64,000 nucleotides of DNA from an uncultured Collinsella sp. (GTDB taxonomy: Bacteria > Actinomycetota > Coriobacteriia > Coriobacteriales > Coriobacteriaceae): assembly GCA_902494565.1 (NCBI GenBank), contig CABUTN010000005.1:1-64000 (forward strand), written 5' to 3'. This document shows positions 9,020 through 16,971 of the stretch, piece by piece; positions within the stretch are counted from its first letter, which is position 1, and each line of letters begins with the position of its first letter. The notes beneath the pieces are model-generated. The model was not told where the DNA came from, made no database searches, and saw only the letters and a program-made list of their open reading frames with translations. The translations under genes were made by a program, and so were the position numbers.

Positions 9020-9252
9020 TAACAAAACCAGAAAACTAGGCCGCCCGCGCTCCCAAACATTTACGCGGGGTGCGTCGTTTTCTATTGATATTGTATCCCG
9101 AATCGCTCAGCCGATTCGGGACATTTTGAAAACTCAAATGCGGGCCCATACTCGCGCTGCGCAATGCTGCCAGGCTGCGTTGTCCGGCGCATGGGCTCGC
9201 TAATCGGCTATTATTTGTTTAGACAACTTGAGTTGAAGAGGAGTGACCGGTG

Positions 9253-10191
9253 ATGGTGCAGGGCGCCAAACATATGAAGAGCAATAACGCCGCGGACAAC
9301 GGCGGCTCAAGCCCTCAGCCCAAACCTCAACCAAAACCTAAGCGCCGTCGCAAGCGACTGCCGCGTTGGGCCGACCGGCTCATCACCATCGTCATCATCC
9401 TTATTGGCGTGGGCCTTATGACCTGGCCGTGGATCTTGGACCGGCTCGAGGCCTCGGGCGTGTTCAACCAGATCAGCACGGTGTCCAGCACCGTGGATGC
9501 GCTGTCTGCCGAGGAGCGCGAGCGCATCCTGCTCCAGGCGCGCTCCTTTAACGAGCAGCTGGCGGGCGAGGCCACCGAGCTTCCCGCCGACCAGATCGAG
9601 CCCTACGCCCAGCAGCTCATCTTTGACCGCGACCCCATGATGAGCTGGGTCGAGATCCCCTCCATCGACGTGAGCATGCCCATCTACCACGGCACGAGCG
9701 AGGAAGTCCTTATGGCGGGCGTCGGCCACCTGGAGGGCACGAGCCTGCCGGTGGGCGGCACCTCGACGCATTGCGTGCTCACCGCGCACTCGGGCATGCG
9801 CAACTTGAGCATGTTCGACGACATCCACTCGCTGGAGCCCGGCGACCTGGTGCTGCTGCACACCATGAACAAGACGCTCGCCTACAAGATGGTGGACTCC
9901 GAGGTCGTGCTGCCCGAGGAGATGGAGTCGCTGACCATCGAGCCGGGCGCCGACAAGGTGACGCTTGTCACCTGCACGCCCTACGGCGTAAACGACCATC
10001 GCCTGCTGGTGCATTGCGTGCGCACCAAGTACAGCAAGAAGGACGTCGACAAGCAAAAGTCGCTGGCCGGCCGCCACTGGGGTAAGCGCGAGTTTGCCGT
10101 GCTCATCGTGGTCATAGCCATTGCGCTGTTGCTGCTGGACATCGTGATCCACGCGGTCCGCAAGCGCCGCAAGGCCAAAGCCTCGGCATAA
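9253..10191 (+). CDS. class C (pilin-polymerising) sortase
   Basis: Membrane transpeptidase that should cleave the LPxTG-like signals of the three upstream pilins and join them into a fibre. An Arg/Lys-rich cytosolic start and a membrane helix (about residues 36-60) precede the catalytic domain. The class C stretch around YHGTSEEVLMAGVGHLEGT is clear. Catalytic residues are His179 (LTAHSG), Cys241 (TLVTCTPYG) and Arg250 (DHRLLV). A C-terminal helix and basic tail are typical of class C. GAGGAG at 9238 serves either this ATG or the GTG at 9250. It is the only sortase in the window. Confidence 0.92.
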   Translation: MVQGAKHMKSNNAADNGGSSPQPKPQPKPKRRRKRLPRWADRLITIVIILIGVGLMTWPWILDRLEASGVFNQISTVSSTVDALSAEERERILLQARSFNEQLAGEATELPADQIEPYAQQLIFDRDPMMSWVEIPSIDVSMPIYHGTSEEVLMAGVGHLEGTSLPVGGTSTHCVLTAHSGMRNLSMFDDIHSLEPGDLVLLHTMNKTLAYKMVDSEVVLPEEMESLTIEPGADKVTLVTCTPYGVNDHRLLVHCVRTKYSKKDVDKQKSLAGRHWGKREFAVLIVVIAIALLLLDIVIHAVRKRRKAKASA

Positions 10192-10205
10192 GACATTCTC
10201 CAGAA

Positions 10206-10238
10206 CCACCACAATGGGGACAGGCGCCTTTGCGGTGG
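10206..10238. repeat. REP-like palindrome, copy B
   Basis: CCACCACAATGG, then GGACAGGCG, then CCTTTGCGGTGG. It belongs to the same dispersed family as 925-957 and 44431-44463. Its position 14 bp after the sortase stop suggests it also ends transcription. Confidence 0.75.
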
Positions 10239-10249
10239 TCGGGACTTCC

Positions 10250-10314
10250 AAACCATCACAACATTCGATGAAAATCTCGATTTTGACGATAAACGTCGAA
10301 TGTTGTGATGGTTT
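10250..10314. repeat. long perfect inverted repeat (19-bp arms)
   Basis: Arms at 10250-10268 and 10296-10314 are perfect reverse complements around a 27-nt loop. The right arm runs straight into the first 21-bp tandem repeat, so the two structures appear linked. No open frame of interest is present. Confidence 0.8.
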
Positions 10315-10455
10315 TCGTTGCGGGCGCGACGGTTTTCGTTGTGGGCGGGACGGCTTCGTTGCGGGCGGGATGCTTTTCGTTGCGGGCGGGACGGTTTTCG
10401 CTATGGACAGGATGGTTTTCGCTATGGACGGTGCGGTTTCGCTGCAGAACCGCCA
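10310..10455. repeat. tandem 21-bp repeats (minisatellite-like)
   Basis: Six units and a partial seventh start at 10310, 10331, 10352 (20 bp), 10372, 10393, 10414 and 10435. The consensus begins GGTTTTCGTTGCGGGCGGGA. Early units are nearly identical; later ones drift to a CTATGGAC variant. Unit number could vary between strains. Confidence 0.8.
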
Positions 10456-10578
10456 GCCCGCAGCCTGCCAACCGCCGCCCTCGTTACGTTTTCGCTGCAT
10501 TTAGGTAAAGCGCCTGCTCCAAGCTGGCGTTTCCTTGTATACTAGAGCGGTTTATCTGTTATGCGGAAGGGAGCGCCT

Positions 10579-10890
10579 ATGGCACTCAGCGAGAAAGACG
10601 TGCGCGGCATCGCCGAGTACGCAAAGATCGCACTGACCGATGACGAGCTCGCCCAGATGACGTCCTACATGAACGACGCCGTCCAGATGCTCGAGCCCGT
10701 CTTGCAATATGACTTGCCCGACGTGGAGCCCACGTTCCATCCCATCGGAAGCCTGTCCAACGTGATGGGCGATGACCTGCGCGAGCCCGAGCGCGATCTG
10801 CCGCTCGACGTTGCGCTCGAAAACGCCGGCAGCGCGCGCGACCGCTACTTCCGCGTGCCGTCCATTTTGGGAGAGGGGGAGAGCGAGTAA
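10579..10890 (+). CDS. gatC: aspartyl/glutamyl-tRNA amidotransferase subunit C
   Basis: Small scaffold subunit (103 aa) of the GatCAB amidotransferase, which turns Glu-tRNA-Gln (and Asp-tRNA-Asn) into the amidated forms. The GatC pattern is visible: an early helical EKDVRGIAEYAKIALTDDE segment and the DLPDVEPTFHP strap. The ATG at 10579 follows a GAAGGGAG ribosome site. Its stop shares one base with the gatA start, so translation is coupled. First gene of gatCAB. Confidence 0.93.
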   Translation: MALSEKDVRGIAEYAKIALTDDELAQMTSYMNDAVQMLEPVLQYDLPDVEPTFHPIGSLSNVMGDDLREPERDLPLDVALENAGSARDRYFRVPSILGEGESE

Positions 10891-12404
10891 TGGCGCTAAG
10901 CTTCGATTCCCTTACCGCCGCCCAGATCGCCGCAGGCGTTGCCGCCGGCGACTTTACCGCTACCGAGGTGGCCCAGGCCTCCCTTGCCGCCATCGAGGCG
11001 CGCGAGGGCGGGGTCCAGGCATTCCTGCAGGTGGCGCCCGAGCTTGCGCTTGAGGCCGCTGCGCGCGTGGATGCCGACCGTGCCGCAGGCAAGCCGCTGC
11101 CCCCGCTCGCGGGCGTGCCGCTGGCCATTAAGGACAACATGAACCTCGTGGGCACGCGCACCACCTGCGCTTCCCGCATGCTCGAGGACTACCAGAGCGT
11201 CTACACCGCCACCTGCGTCCAGCGCATGCTCGATGCCGGCTGCCTGCCCATGGGCAAGGCCAACATGGACGAGTTTGCCTTCGGCAGCTCCACCGAGAGC
11301 TCGGCGTTCCACCGCACCAACAACCCCTGGGATACCGAGCGCGTGCCCGGCGGCTCCTCGGGCGGCTCCGCTGCAGCCGTCGCCGCGGGCGAAGTCGCGC
11401 TCTCACTGGGCTCGGACACCGGCGGCTCCATTCGCCAACCGGCATCGCTGTGCGGCGTGGTGGGCTTTAAGCCCACGTATGGCGCCGTGAGCCGTTACGG
11501 CGTGGTTGCCTTTGGCTCGTCGCTCGACCAGGTGGGACCCTTTGGCCGCACGGTCGAGGATGTCGCGCTGGCCATGAATGCGCTTACCGGCGCGGGCCAC
11601 GATCCGTACGACTGCACCAGCCAGGATTGCGCCGTCGACTTTACCGAGCATCTCAACGACAGCATCGAGGGCAAGCGCGTGGGCATCATTCCTGCGTTTA
11701 TGGAGGCCGAGGGCCTGACGCCCGAGGTCAAGGCCGCTGTTCAGCGCGCCGCCCAGGAGCTGCAGAACCAGGGCGCCGAGCTGGTCGAGGTCGATCTGCC
11801 GCACCTGGACGCCGCCATCGCCGCCTACTACGTTATCGGCCCGGCCGAGGCGTTCTCAAACCTGGCCCGCTTCGACGGCATTCGCTACGGCTATCAGGAG
11901 GAGGGCTGCGCCAACCTGTCCGTCCAGAGCTCGCTTTCGCGCGCCCACGGCTTTGGTGCCGAGGCCAAGCGCCGCCAGATGCTCGGCGCCTACCTGCTGA
12001 GCTCGGGCGTGTACGACAAGTACTACTACGCTGCGCAAAAGGCCCGCACGCTCATCACGCAGGACTACGACGCCGCGTATGCCAAGGTGGACACCATCCT
12101 CATGCCCGCCTCGCCGCGCACGGCCTTCAAGTTTGGCGAGATCAGCGACCCCACGCAGATGTACCTCTCCGACCTGTACACCATTTCGCTCAACATTTGC
12201 GGCAACGGTGGCATCTCGGTGCCGCTGGGCCTGGGCGAGGACAGCAAACTGCCCGTTTCTGCCCAGCTGGTGGGGCCGGCCTTTAAGGATCGTCAGCTGC
12301 TCACGTTTGCCCGCGCCCTGGAGCGCGGCTTTGCCGATGCCGCCACGGGTGCGCCCGCGCTTTCCGTCGCGCCCGATTTTGCCGGGAAGGGAGGCGAGCT
12401 GTAA
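10890..12404 (+). CDS. gatA: aspartyl/glutamyl-tRNA amidotransferase subunit A
   Basis: Glutaminase subunit (504 aa) that releases ammonia for GatB. The amidase signature is intact: the lysine of VPLAIKDN, then a Gly/Ser-rich stretch (GGSSGGSAAAVAAGE) and SDTGGSIRQPAS, which provide the Ser-cisSer-Lys triad. Start and stop codons overlap gatC and gatB by one base each. Confidence 0.95.
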   Translation: MALSFDSLTAAQIAAGVAAGDFTATEVAQASLAAIEAREGGVQAFLQVAPELALEAAARVDADRAAGKPLPPLAGVPLAIKDNMNLVGTRTTCASRMLEDYQSVYTATCVQRMLDAGCLPMGKANMDEFAFGSSTESSAFHRTNNPWDTERVPGGSSGGSAAAVAAGEVALSLGSDTGGSIRQPASLCGVVGFKPTYGAVSRYGVVAFGSSLDQVGPFGRTVEDVALAMNALTGAGHDPYDCTSQDCAVDFTEHLNDSIEGKRVGIIPAFMEAEGLTPEVKAAVQRAAQELQNQGAELVEVDLPHLDAAIAAYYVIGPAEAFSNLARFDGIRYGYQEEGCANLSVQSSLSRAHGFGAEAKRRQMLGAYLLSSGVYDKYYYAAQKARTLITQDYDAAYAKVDTILMPASPRTAFKFGEISDPTQMYLSDLYTISLNICGNGGISVPLGLGEDSKLPVSAQLVGPAFKDRQLLTFARALERGFADAATGAPALSVAPDFAGKGGEL

Positions 12405-14080
12405 TGAAGGAGCTTTCCGAGGTCCTGCAGGATTGGGAGGCCGTGATCGGCCTGGAGATCCATACCGAGCTCACCGCACTCGATACCAAGATGTTCTGCA
12501 ACTGCAAGCTCAGCCACGATGACGAGCCCAACGCCAACGTGTGTCCGGTGTGCCTGGGCCTGCCCGGTGCGCTGCCGGTGCCCAACAAGCGCGCCATCGA
12601 GAGCATCGTCAAGGCCGGCCTCGCCACCAACTGCGAGATCCAGCGCCACTCGATGTTCTACCGCAAGCACTACTTCTATCCCGATATGGCCAAGAACTTC
12701 CAGACCACGCAGGGTCCGGTCGCCTTTGCCATGTACGGTCACTTGGATCTGGACGTGACCGGTCGCGGTGCCGCCGAGCGCCCCGACTGCGCGTTTGGCG
12801 AGGCCGAGGCCCAGAGCCTGGCGAGCGCCTCGGCCAACGCCGAGGGCCTGTCCACGTCCATGACGTCGACCATGCGCGAGGGTAACCAGCGCGCCGGCCA
12901 TCTGGCCAGCTATGATGCGTCCAACCTGCAGATGCCCGAGCGTCGCGAGGACGGTTCCTACACGGTGCCCATCCGCATCCTGCGCATCCACATGGAGGAG
13001 GACGCCGCCAAGATGGTCCACGTGGGCGGTGCCGAGGGCCGCATTACCGCCGCTGCCGAGTCGCTCGTCGACTACAACCGCTGCGGCACGCCGCTGATCG
13101 AGCTCGTCACCGAGCCCGACTTGCGCACGCCCGAGGAAGCGCGCCTGTTTATGGAGAAGCTCCGCCGCATTTTTGTGACGCTGGGCATTTCCGATTGCTC
13201 CATGGAGAAGGGCTCCATGCGCTGCGACGGCAACGTGTCGCTGCGTCGCCGCGGCGAGACCAAGCTGGGCACCAAGACCGAGCTCAAGAACCTCAACTCG
13301 TTTAAGAGCCTGCATGACGGCCTTGCCTACGAGATCTGCCGCCAGGCCGAGGTGCTCGAGGAGGGCGGCATCATCTACCAGGAGACCCGCCACTGGGAGC
13401 CTAGTCGTAAGCGTACCGTGGTCATGCGTGTGAAGGAAACGGCCGACGACTATCGTCTGTTCCCCGATCCCGACCTGGCGCCGTTTGATCTGGACGACGA
13501 GTTCATCGACCGCTGCCGTGGCGAGATCCCCGAGCTGCCCGATGCCAAGCGTGTCCGTTTTGAGGCCGACTTTGGCATTAAGACGGCCGATGCCGAGCAG
13601 ATTGCCGGCGACCCCGAGTTTGCCGACTTCTTTGAGGCCGCCGCTGCCGGTATGGCTGGCAAGGAGGCCCAGACGGTCGCAAACCTGCTGGTCAACGAGA
13701 TGATTGCCTACCTTAAGGGCGCGGGCGTGTCGCTCGCCGAGTCCGGCATTGCGCCGGCTCAGGTGGCAGCGCTGGCCAAGCTGCTGGCGACCGATGCCAT
13801 CAGCTCCAACCAGGCGCACGAGGTCTTTGAAGCCATGGCCCAGACCGGCGACGACCCCAATAAGATCGTCGACGAGCGTGGTATGCGTCAGGTGAGCGAT
13901 GCCGGCGCGCTGCAGCCGATCGTGGACGAAGTGCTGGCGAACTGTGCCGATCAGGCGCAGCAGTATCGTGACGGCAACCAGAAGGTCATCGGCTTTTTGG
14001 TGGGCCAGTGCATGAAGGCGAGCCGTGGCAAGGGCAACCCGAAGCTCTTCAACGAGTTGCTGAGAACGTCGCTCTCGTAA
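12404..14080 (+). CDS. gatB: aspartyl/glutamyl-tRNA amidotransferase subunit B
   Basis: Kinase/transamidase subunit (558 aa) that activates the misacylated tRNA and uses GatA-derived ammonia. The N-terminal cradle (VIGLEIHTEL), the zinc-site cysteines (FCNCKL, CPVCLGLPG) and the C-terminal YqeY-like tail are recognisable. The protein is longer than the usual 475-500 residues. The extra length lies between the KNFQTTQ region and LRIHMEEDA, an insert of about 60 residues that is Ala/Ser/Glu-rich. The insert keeps the frame, so it is probably a lineage feature and not an assembly fault. A long hairpin element begins 3 nt after the stop. Confidence 0.94.
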   Translation: MKELSEVLQDWEAVIGLEIHTELTALDTKMFCNCKLSHDDEPNANVCPVCLGLPGALPVPNKRAIESIVKAGLATNCEIQRHSMFYRKHYFYPDMAKNFQTTQGPVAFAMYGHLDLDVTGRGAAERPDCAFGEAEAQSLASASANAEGLSTSMTSTMREGNQRAGHLASYDASNLQMPERREDGSYTVPIRILRIHMEEDAAKMVHVGGAEGRITAAAESLVDYNRCGTPLIELVTEPDLRTPEEARLFMEKLRRIFVTLGISDCSMEKGSMRCDGNVSLRRRGETKLGTKTELKNLNSFKSLHDGLAYEICRQAEVLEEGGIIYQETRHWEPSRKRTVVMRVKETADDYRLFPDPDLAPFDLDDEFIDRCRGEIPELPDAKRVRFEADFGIKTADAEQIAGDPEFADFFEAAAAGMAGKEAQTVANLLVNEMIAYLKGAGVSLAESGIAPAQVAALAKLLATDAISSNQAHEVFEAMAQTGDDPNKIVDERGMRQVSDAGALQPIVDEVLANCADQAQQYRDGNQKVIGFLVGQCMKASRGKGNPKLFNELLRTSLS

Positions 14081-14083
14081 ACG

Positions 14084-14219
14084 GGAACCGAGGGGCCGGG
14101 CGCAGGGCCTTGCCTCTCAATTTCGGACAGTCCTGACTCACGACGGAGGCGCCACTGGCGCCTCCTGTTCGTGCGGAACTCATTGAGAGGCAAGGCCCTG
14201 CGCCCGGCCCCTCGGTTCC
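14084..14219 (+). ncRNA. structured 3' element, copy 1 (long hairpin, conserved core)
   Basis: Perfect 38-bp arms (14084-14121 and 14182-14219) enclose a 60-nt core. The core holds ACAGTCCTGACTC (14127-14139), a 9-bp inner hairpin (14145-14165) and TCGTGCGGAACTC (14169-14181). The same core occurs on the minus strand at 35476-35609, where the arms and inner stem differ in sequence yet remain paired. In both cases the element starts just after a stop codon on the same strand. I infer a structured RNA or elaborate terminator; a mobile hairpin is the alternative. Confidence 0.6.
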
Positions 14220-14269
14220 GTGACGACTCGGCCGTTCGGGTCAGGCGGGCTGATAGGAAAGATGGTGAC

Positions 14270-14298
14270 GGAGGCGCAAAATGCGCCTCCGCCTTTTC
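14270..14298 (+). terminator. rho-independent terminator after gatCAB
   Basis: GGAGGCGCA, AAA loop, TGCGCCTCC, then GCCTTTTC. A stable 9-bp GC-rich stem followed by a short T-run. Confidence 0.7.
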
Positions 14299-14329
14299 AA
14301 TGTGATGAAAGTGTGGCGAAATGAGCTTA

Positions 14330-14404
14330 AAACTTCCGTAAATGTGATAAATGTCACGTTTTACCTAAGGTAAAATGTGAGAAATATCACGTTTACGGAA
14401 GTTT
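14330..14404. promoter_or_regulatory. 75-bp palindrome with twin CRP/FNR-like sites
   Basis: The sequence is an imperfect 37-bp inverted repeat centred on 14367. Each half contains a TGTGA-N6-TCAC box (14343-14357 and 14376-14390), the spacing recognised by CRP/FNR-family proteins. It ends 19 bp before the ATPase start and is probably the operator of that gene. Confidence 0.55.
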
Positions 14405-14423
14405 CTTTGCGGGAGGTTCGGTC

Positions 14424-15788
14424 ATGCAGCGAGATATCATTGCCAAGCTTAACGCTTGGAAAGCGTCAGAATATCGTAAGCCGCTTATCCTTAAGGGGGC
14501 GCGCCAGGTTGGAAAGACGTGGGCGCTTAAGGAGTTCGGCCGAACCTCGTACCTCAATTTTGTGTATCTGACGCTCGAGGAGCCGTCACCTGGGGTACAG
14601 AGCGAGTACGCTCAGTTTTTCGAAGGTACGCGCGATCCTCGACGGATCATCTCAAATCTTTCCCTGGCACTTGGACAGCCTATCGAGCCCGGCGAAACGC
14701 TGCTTATTATTGATGAGATCCAGGATTGTCCTTCTGCGGTCGGCGCCCTTAAATACTTCTGTGACGAGGCCCCCGAGTATCACGTCGCATGCGCAGGGTC
14801 TTTGTTGGGCGTTCGCTTGTCCCGTGAGACCAGCGCTTTTCCGGTGGGAAAGGTCGAGTTCATGGAGATGCGCCCCATGAGCTTTTCCGAGTTTCTGAAA
14901 GCCGAGGGCGCTGCAAACTACGACGAATACCTTGGCGGCCTGGATCAGATCGAGACAGTGCCCGATTTCTTCCATGTCCGTCTCGTCGAGCATCTTCGTC
15001 GTTATTTTGCATGCGGCGGCATGCCAGAGGCTCTTGGCCGGTGGGTGGAGACGGGCGATATCGTTCAGGTCGATAAGGTGTTGTCTGATCTCTTGGATTC
15101 CTACGAGCGCGATTTTGCCAAGCATGGTGGCCGTGCGCAGTTCGCCAAGCTTTCACAAATATGGAACTCGATTCCAGCTCAGTTGGCGCGCGAGAACAAA
15201 AAGTTCGTTTGGGGTGCGGTGCGCGAGGGGGCTCGTGCTCGAGAATACGAGGATGCTCTGGAATGGCTTGCCGATGCTGGGCTCATCACGGCGGTTCGCC
15301 TTAATGCTGCTGGTGGTGTGCCGCTCTCTGCGTACGATGACCTCAAGGCATTTAAGGTCTACTGTCTTGATGTCGGCTTGCTGCGCCGCATGGCAAGGCT
15401 GGATGCGTCCGCTTTTGCCATCTCGGATGCGCTATTTTCGGAGTTCAAAGGTTCGTTCGCCGAGAACTATGTGCTTCAGGCATTACTTTCACAGTTAGAT
15501 GCTGCTCCGCGTTATTGGACAAACGAGAAGCCGAAGCACGAAGTCGATTTTTTGATTCAAGTCGGAAACGAAATCGTTCCCGTCGAGGTCAAATCGGGAG
15601 AGGTCGTTCATTCCAAGAGCCTTAAGTACTATGCCGACAAGCATGCGGAGACGACTCCATTGAGGGTCCGCTACTCACTTAAGAATCTAAAGCTCGACGA
15701 CGGGGTGCTCAACATTCCGTTGTATTTGGCTGATCGATCTGTCCCTCTTATCAAAAAGGCGCTTGATCGTGCACATCTTGACGTTTAG
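14424..15788 (+). CDS. AAA ATPase with DUF4143 domain
   Basis: Predicted cytosolic ATPase (454 aa) of the AAA_14/DUF4143 family, common as single, mobile-looking genes in anaerobes; the cellular role is not known. The Walker A motif GARQVGKT lies near residues 25-32 and Walker B (LLIIDEIQD) near 93-101. The C-terminal part carries the DUF4143 nuclease-like region (NYVLQALLSQL, then HEVDFLIQ and VPVEVKSG, a PD-(D/E)xK-like pattern). GGGAGG precedes the start. It stands alone between a terminator and an oppositely oriented regulator, behind a large palindrome. GC content is lower than in the gat genes. Confidence 0.85.
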   Translation: MQRDIIAKLNAWKASEYRKPLILKGARQVGKTWALKEFGRTSYLNFVYLTLEEPSPGVQSEYAQFFEGTRDPRRIISNLSLALGQPIEPGETLLIIDEIQDCPSAVGALKYFCDEAPEYHVACAGSLLGVRLSRETSAFPVGKVEFMEMRPMSFSEFLKAEGAANYDEYLGGLDQIETVPDFFHVRLVEHLRRYFACGGMPEALGRWVETGDIVQVDKVLSDLLDSYERDFAKHGGRAQFAKLSQIWNSIPAQLARENKKFVWGAVREGARAREYEDALEWLADAGLITAVRLNAAGGVPLSAYDDLKAFKVYCLDVGLLRRMARLDASAFAISDALFSEFKGSFAENYVLQALLSQLDAAPRYWTNEKPKHEVDFLIQVGNEIVPVEVKSGEVVHSKSLKYYADKHAETTPLRVRYSLKNLKLDDGVLNIPLYLADRSVPLIKKALDRAHLDV

Positions 15789-15852
15789 ATCCTGGGTGAG
15801 CTGACGGGCGGCGGCTAATTAATCGCTCCGTTACGGCCAGGGAGCCTGGGCC

Positions 15853-16857
15853 TTAGCGATGCTTGCTTCGCCAAGCCGTGGGTGTCATGCCGGTGTGTTG
15901 CTTGAAGGCTTGGGCGAAGGCGGCCTGCTGAGGGTAGCCTAGACGCTCTGCCACCTGCGCTATCGTGAGCGCGCTATCGGCCAAAAGGTCCTGCGCTCGC
16001 TCCATACGGCGTCTGCGAATGTAGGCGCCCAGGGATTCGCCAGTTTGGGCCTTAAAGGTGGCGCATAGTTTGGAGCGGCTTGTGTAGAGCCTCTCGGCCA
16101 CCTCGCTGATGCCCACACGCCTGCCTTTGTCGAGCGCGCGCTCAATCATCGCCGTTGCTTCTTCGGCAATGGTTATGCTGACGCGTGTGCCTGCCGCCTG
16201 CCGCGCCTGCTTGTGGGCCGCGCGCGAACAGGCGAGCTCCGCGACCATGGTCTCCACGATGCCCTGCATATAGACGTGTCCACCTACGGTGCGGGCGCGG
16301 TCCTCGTTAATCCGGCGCAGCGTGTGGCAGATGGCAGACGTCGCTTCCTCGTGCCATGACTCGGCAAACGCCTCAAAGATTCCCGCGAACTCGGTGGGAT
16401 AGCGGTGCTCCAGTTCGTCAAAATATCCAGGCAAAAAGAGCACCGAGCGCGAGTGATAAAGCTCCCCCGCAAACAGCGGGCTTAATTCCTCGCCACAGCT
16501 ATCTTGGATAAAGCTGCAAACGGCGTTGTTTGGCCACGGTCCATGCAATGGTTTGAGGTTCGCGGGCGTTATGCCAGCCTCGGGCATGCATGTAAGCGTG
16601 GGCGCGCTGACTTCGCTCACGCAGGCGTATGGCTCGGGTGTGTATTCGGCCAGGTACATATCGTGCGTCGGGGTTATGAAATGCTCCATGACGATGCAGG
16701 CGGGGGAGAGAGGCATGATCCATGCGCGGCCGTGCGCCCGGTCGCTTTCCAACTCGCCGGTAAAGACGGCGCCCTTGCCGGTAAGCTCCAGGCCAAACTG
16801 CTCAAATTGCGGTGCGTAGAGCTCGGTTATGTCGGTCGCTGCCCGCCGTATTTGCAA
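15853..16857 (-). CDS. AraC-family transcriptional regulator
   Basis: DNA-binding regulator (334 aa). The C-terminal 100 residues form the two AraC helix-turn-helix motifs (ISEVAERLYTSRSKLCATFK and IAQVAERLGYPQQAAFAQAF). The N-terminal 220 residues are a ligand or oligomerisation domain I do not recognise. The reading frame begins at a TTG at 16857, with AAGGAA 8 nt upstream; no better ATG is available nearby. Divergent from the ABC transporter pair starting at 16972 and likely its regulator, as YbtA is for ybtPQ in Yersinia. Confidence 0.85.
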   Translation of the reverse strand: MQIRRAATDITELYAPQFEQFGLELTGKGAVFTGELESDRAHGRAWIMPLSPACIVMEHFITPTHDMYLAEYTPEPYACVSEVSAPTLTCMPEAGITPANLKPLHGPWPNNAVCSFIQDSCGEELSPLFAGELYHSRSVLFLPGYFDELEHRYPTEFAGIFEAFAESWHEEATSAICHTLRRINEDRARTVGGHVYMQGIVETMVAELACSRAAHKQARQAAGTRVSITIAEEATAMIERALDKGRRVGISEVAERLYTSRSKLCATFKAQTGESLGAYIRRRRMERAQDLLADSALTIAQVAERLGYPQQAAFAQAFKQHTGMTPTAWRSKHR

Positions 16858-16971
16858 AAGCGTTCCTTTCCTTTGCGGAAACGTCCACGCCTGGCTTGAT
16901 TGTGAGCCATGGCTAACACATCAATGATAAGTTCATTACGGTTAACTCTCAAGCCGTTAGAAAGGAATCTC

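Larger units (their letters stand above)
10192..10578. other. repeat-rich spacer between sortase and gatC
   Basis: About 390 bp. In order it holds a REP-like palindrome (10206-10238), a 19-bp perfect inverted repeat (10250-10314) and a run of about seven 21-bp tandem repeats (10310-10455). Open frames across the repeats encode low-complexity peptides and look spurious. TTGTATACT near 10533-10541 could include the gatCAB -10 element. Confidence 0.6.

Noticed and set aside
10310..10455. CRISPR array
   Set aside because: The repeats are contiguous with no spacers between them, and no cas genes are present anywhere in the window.
10214..10504. Open reading frame across the 21-bp repeats (96 aa, repeating GFRCGRD-type units)
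   Set aside because: The peptide is a by-product of the DNA repeat, with no ribosome site and frames open in several registers.
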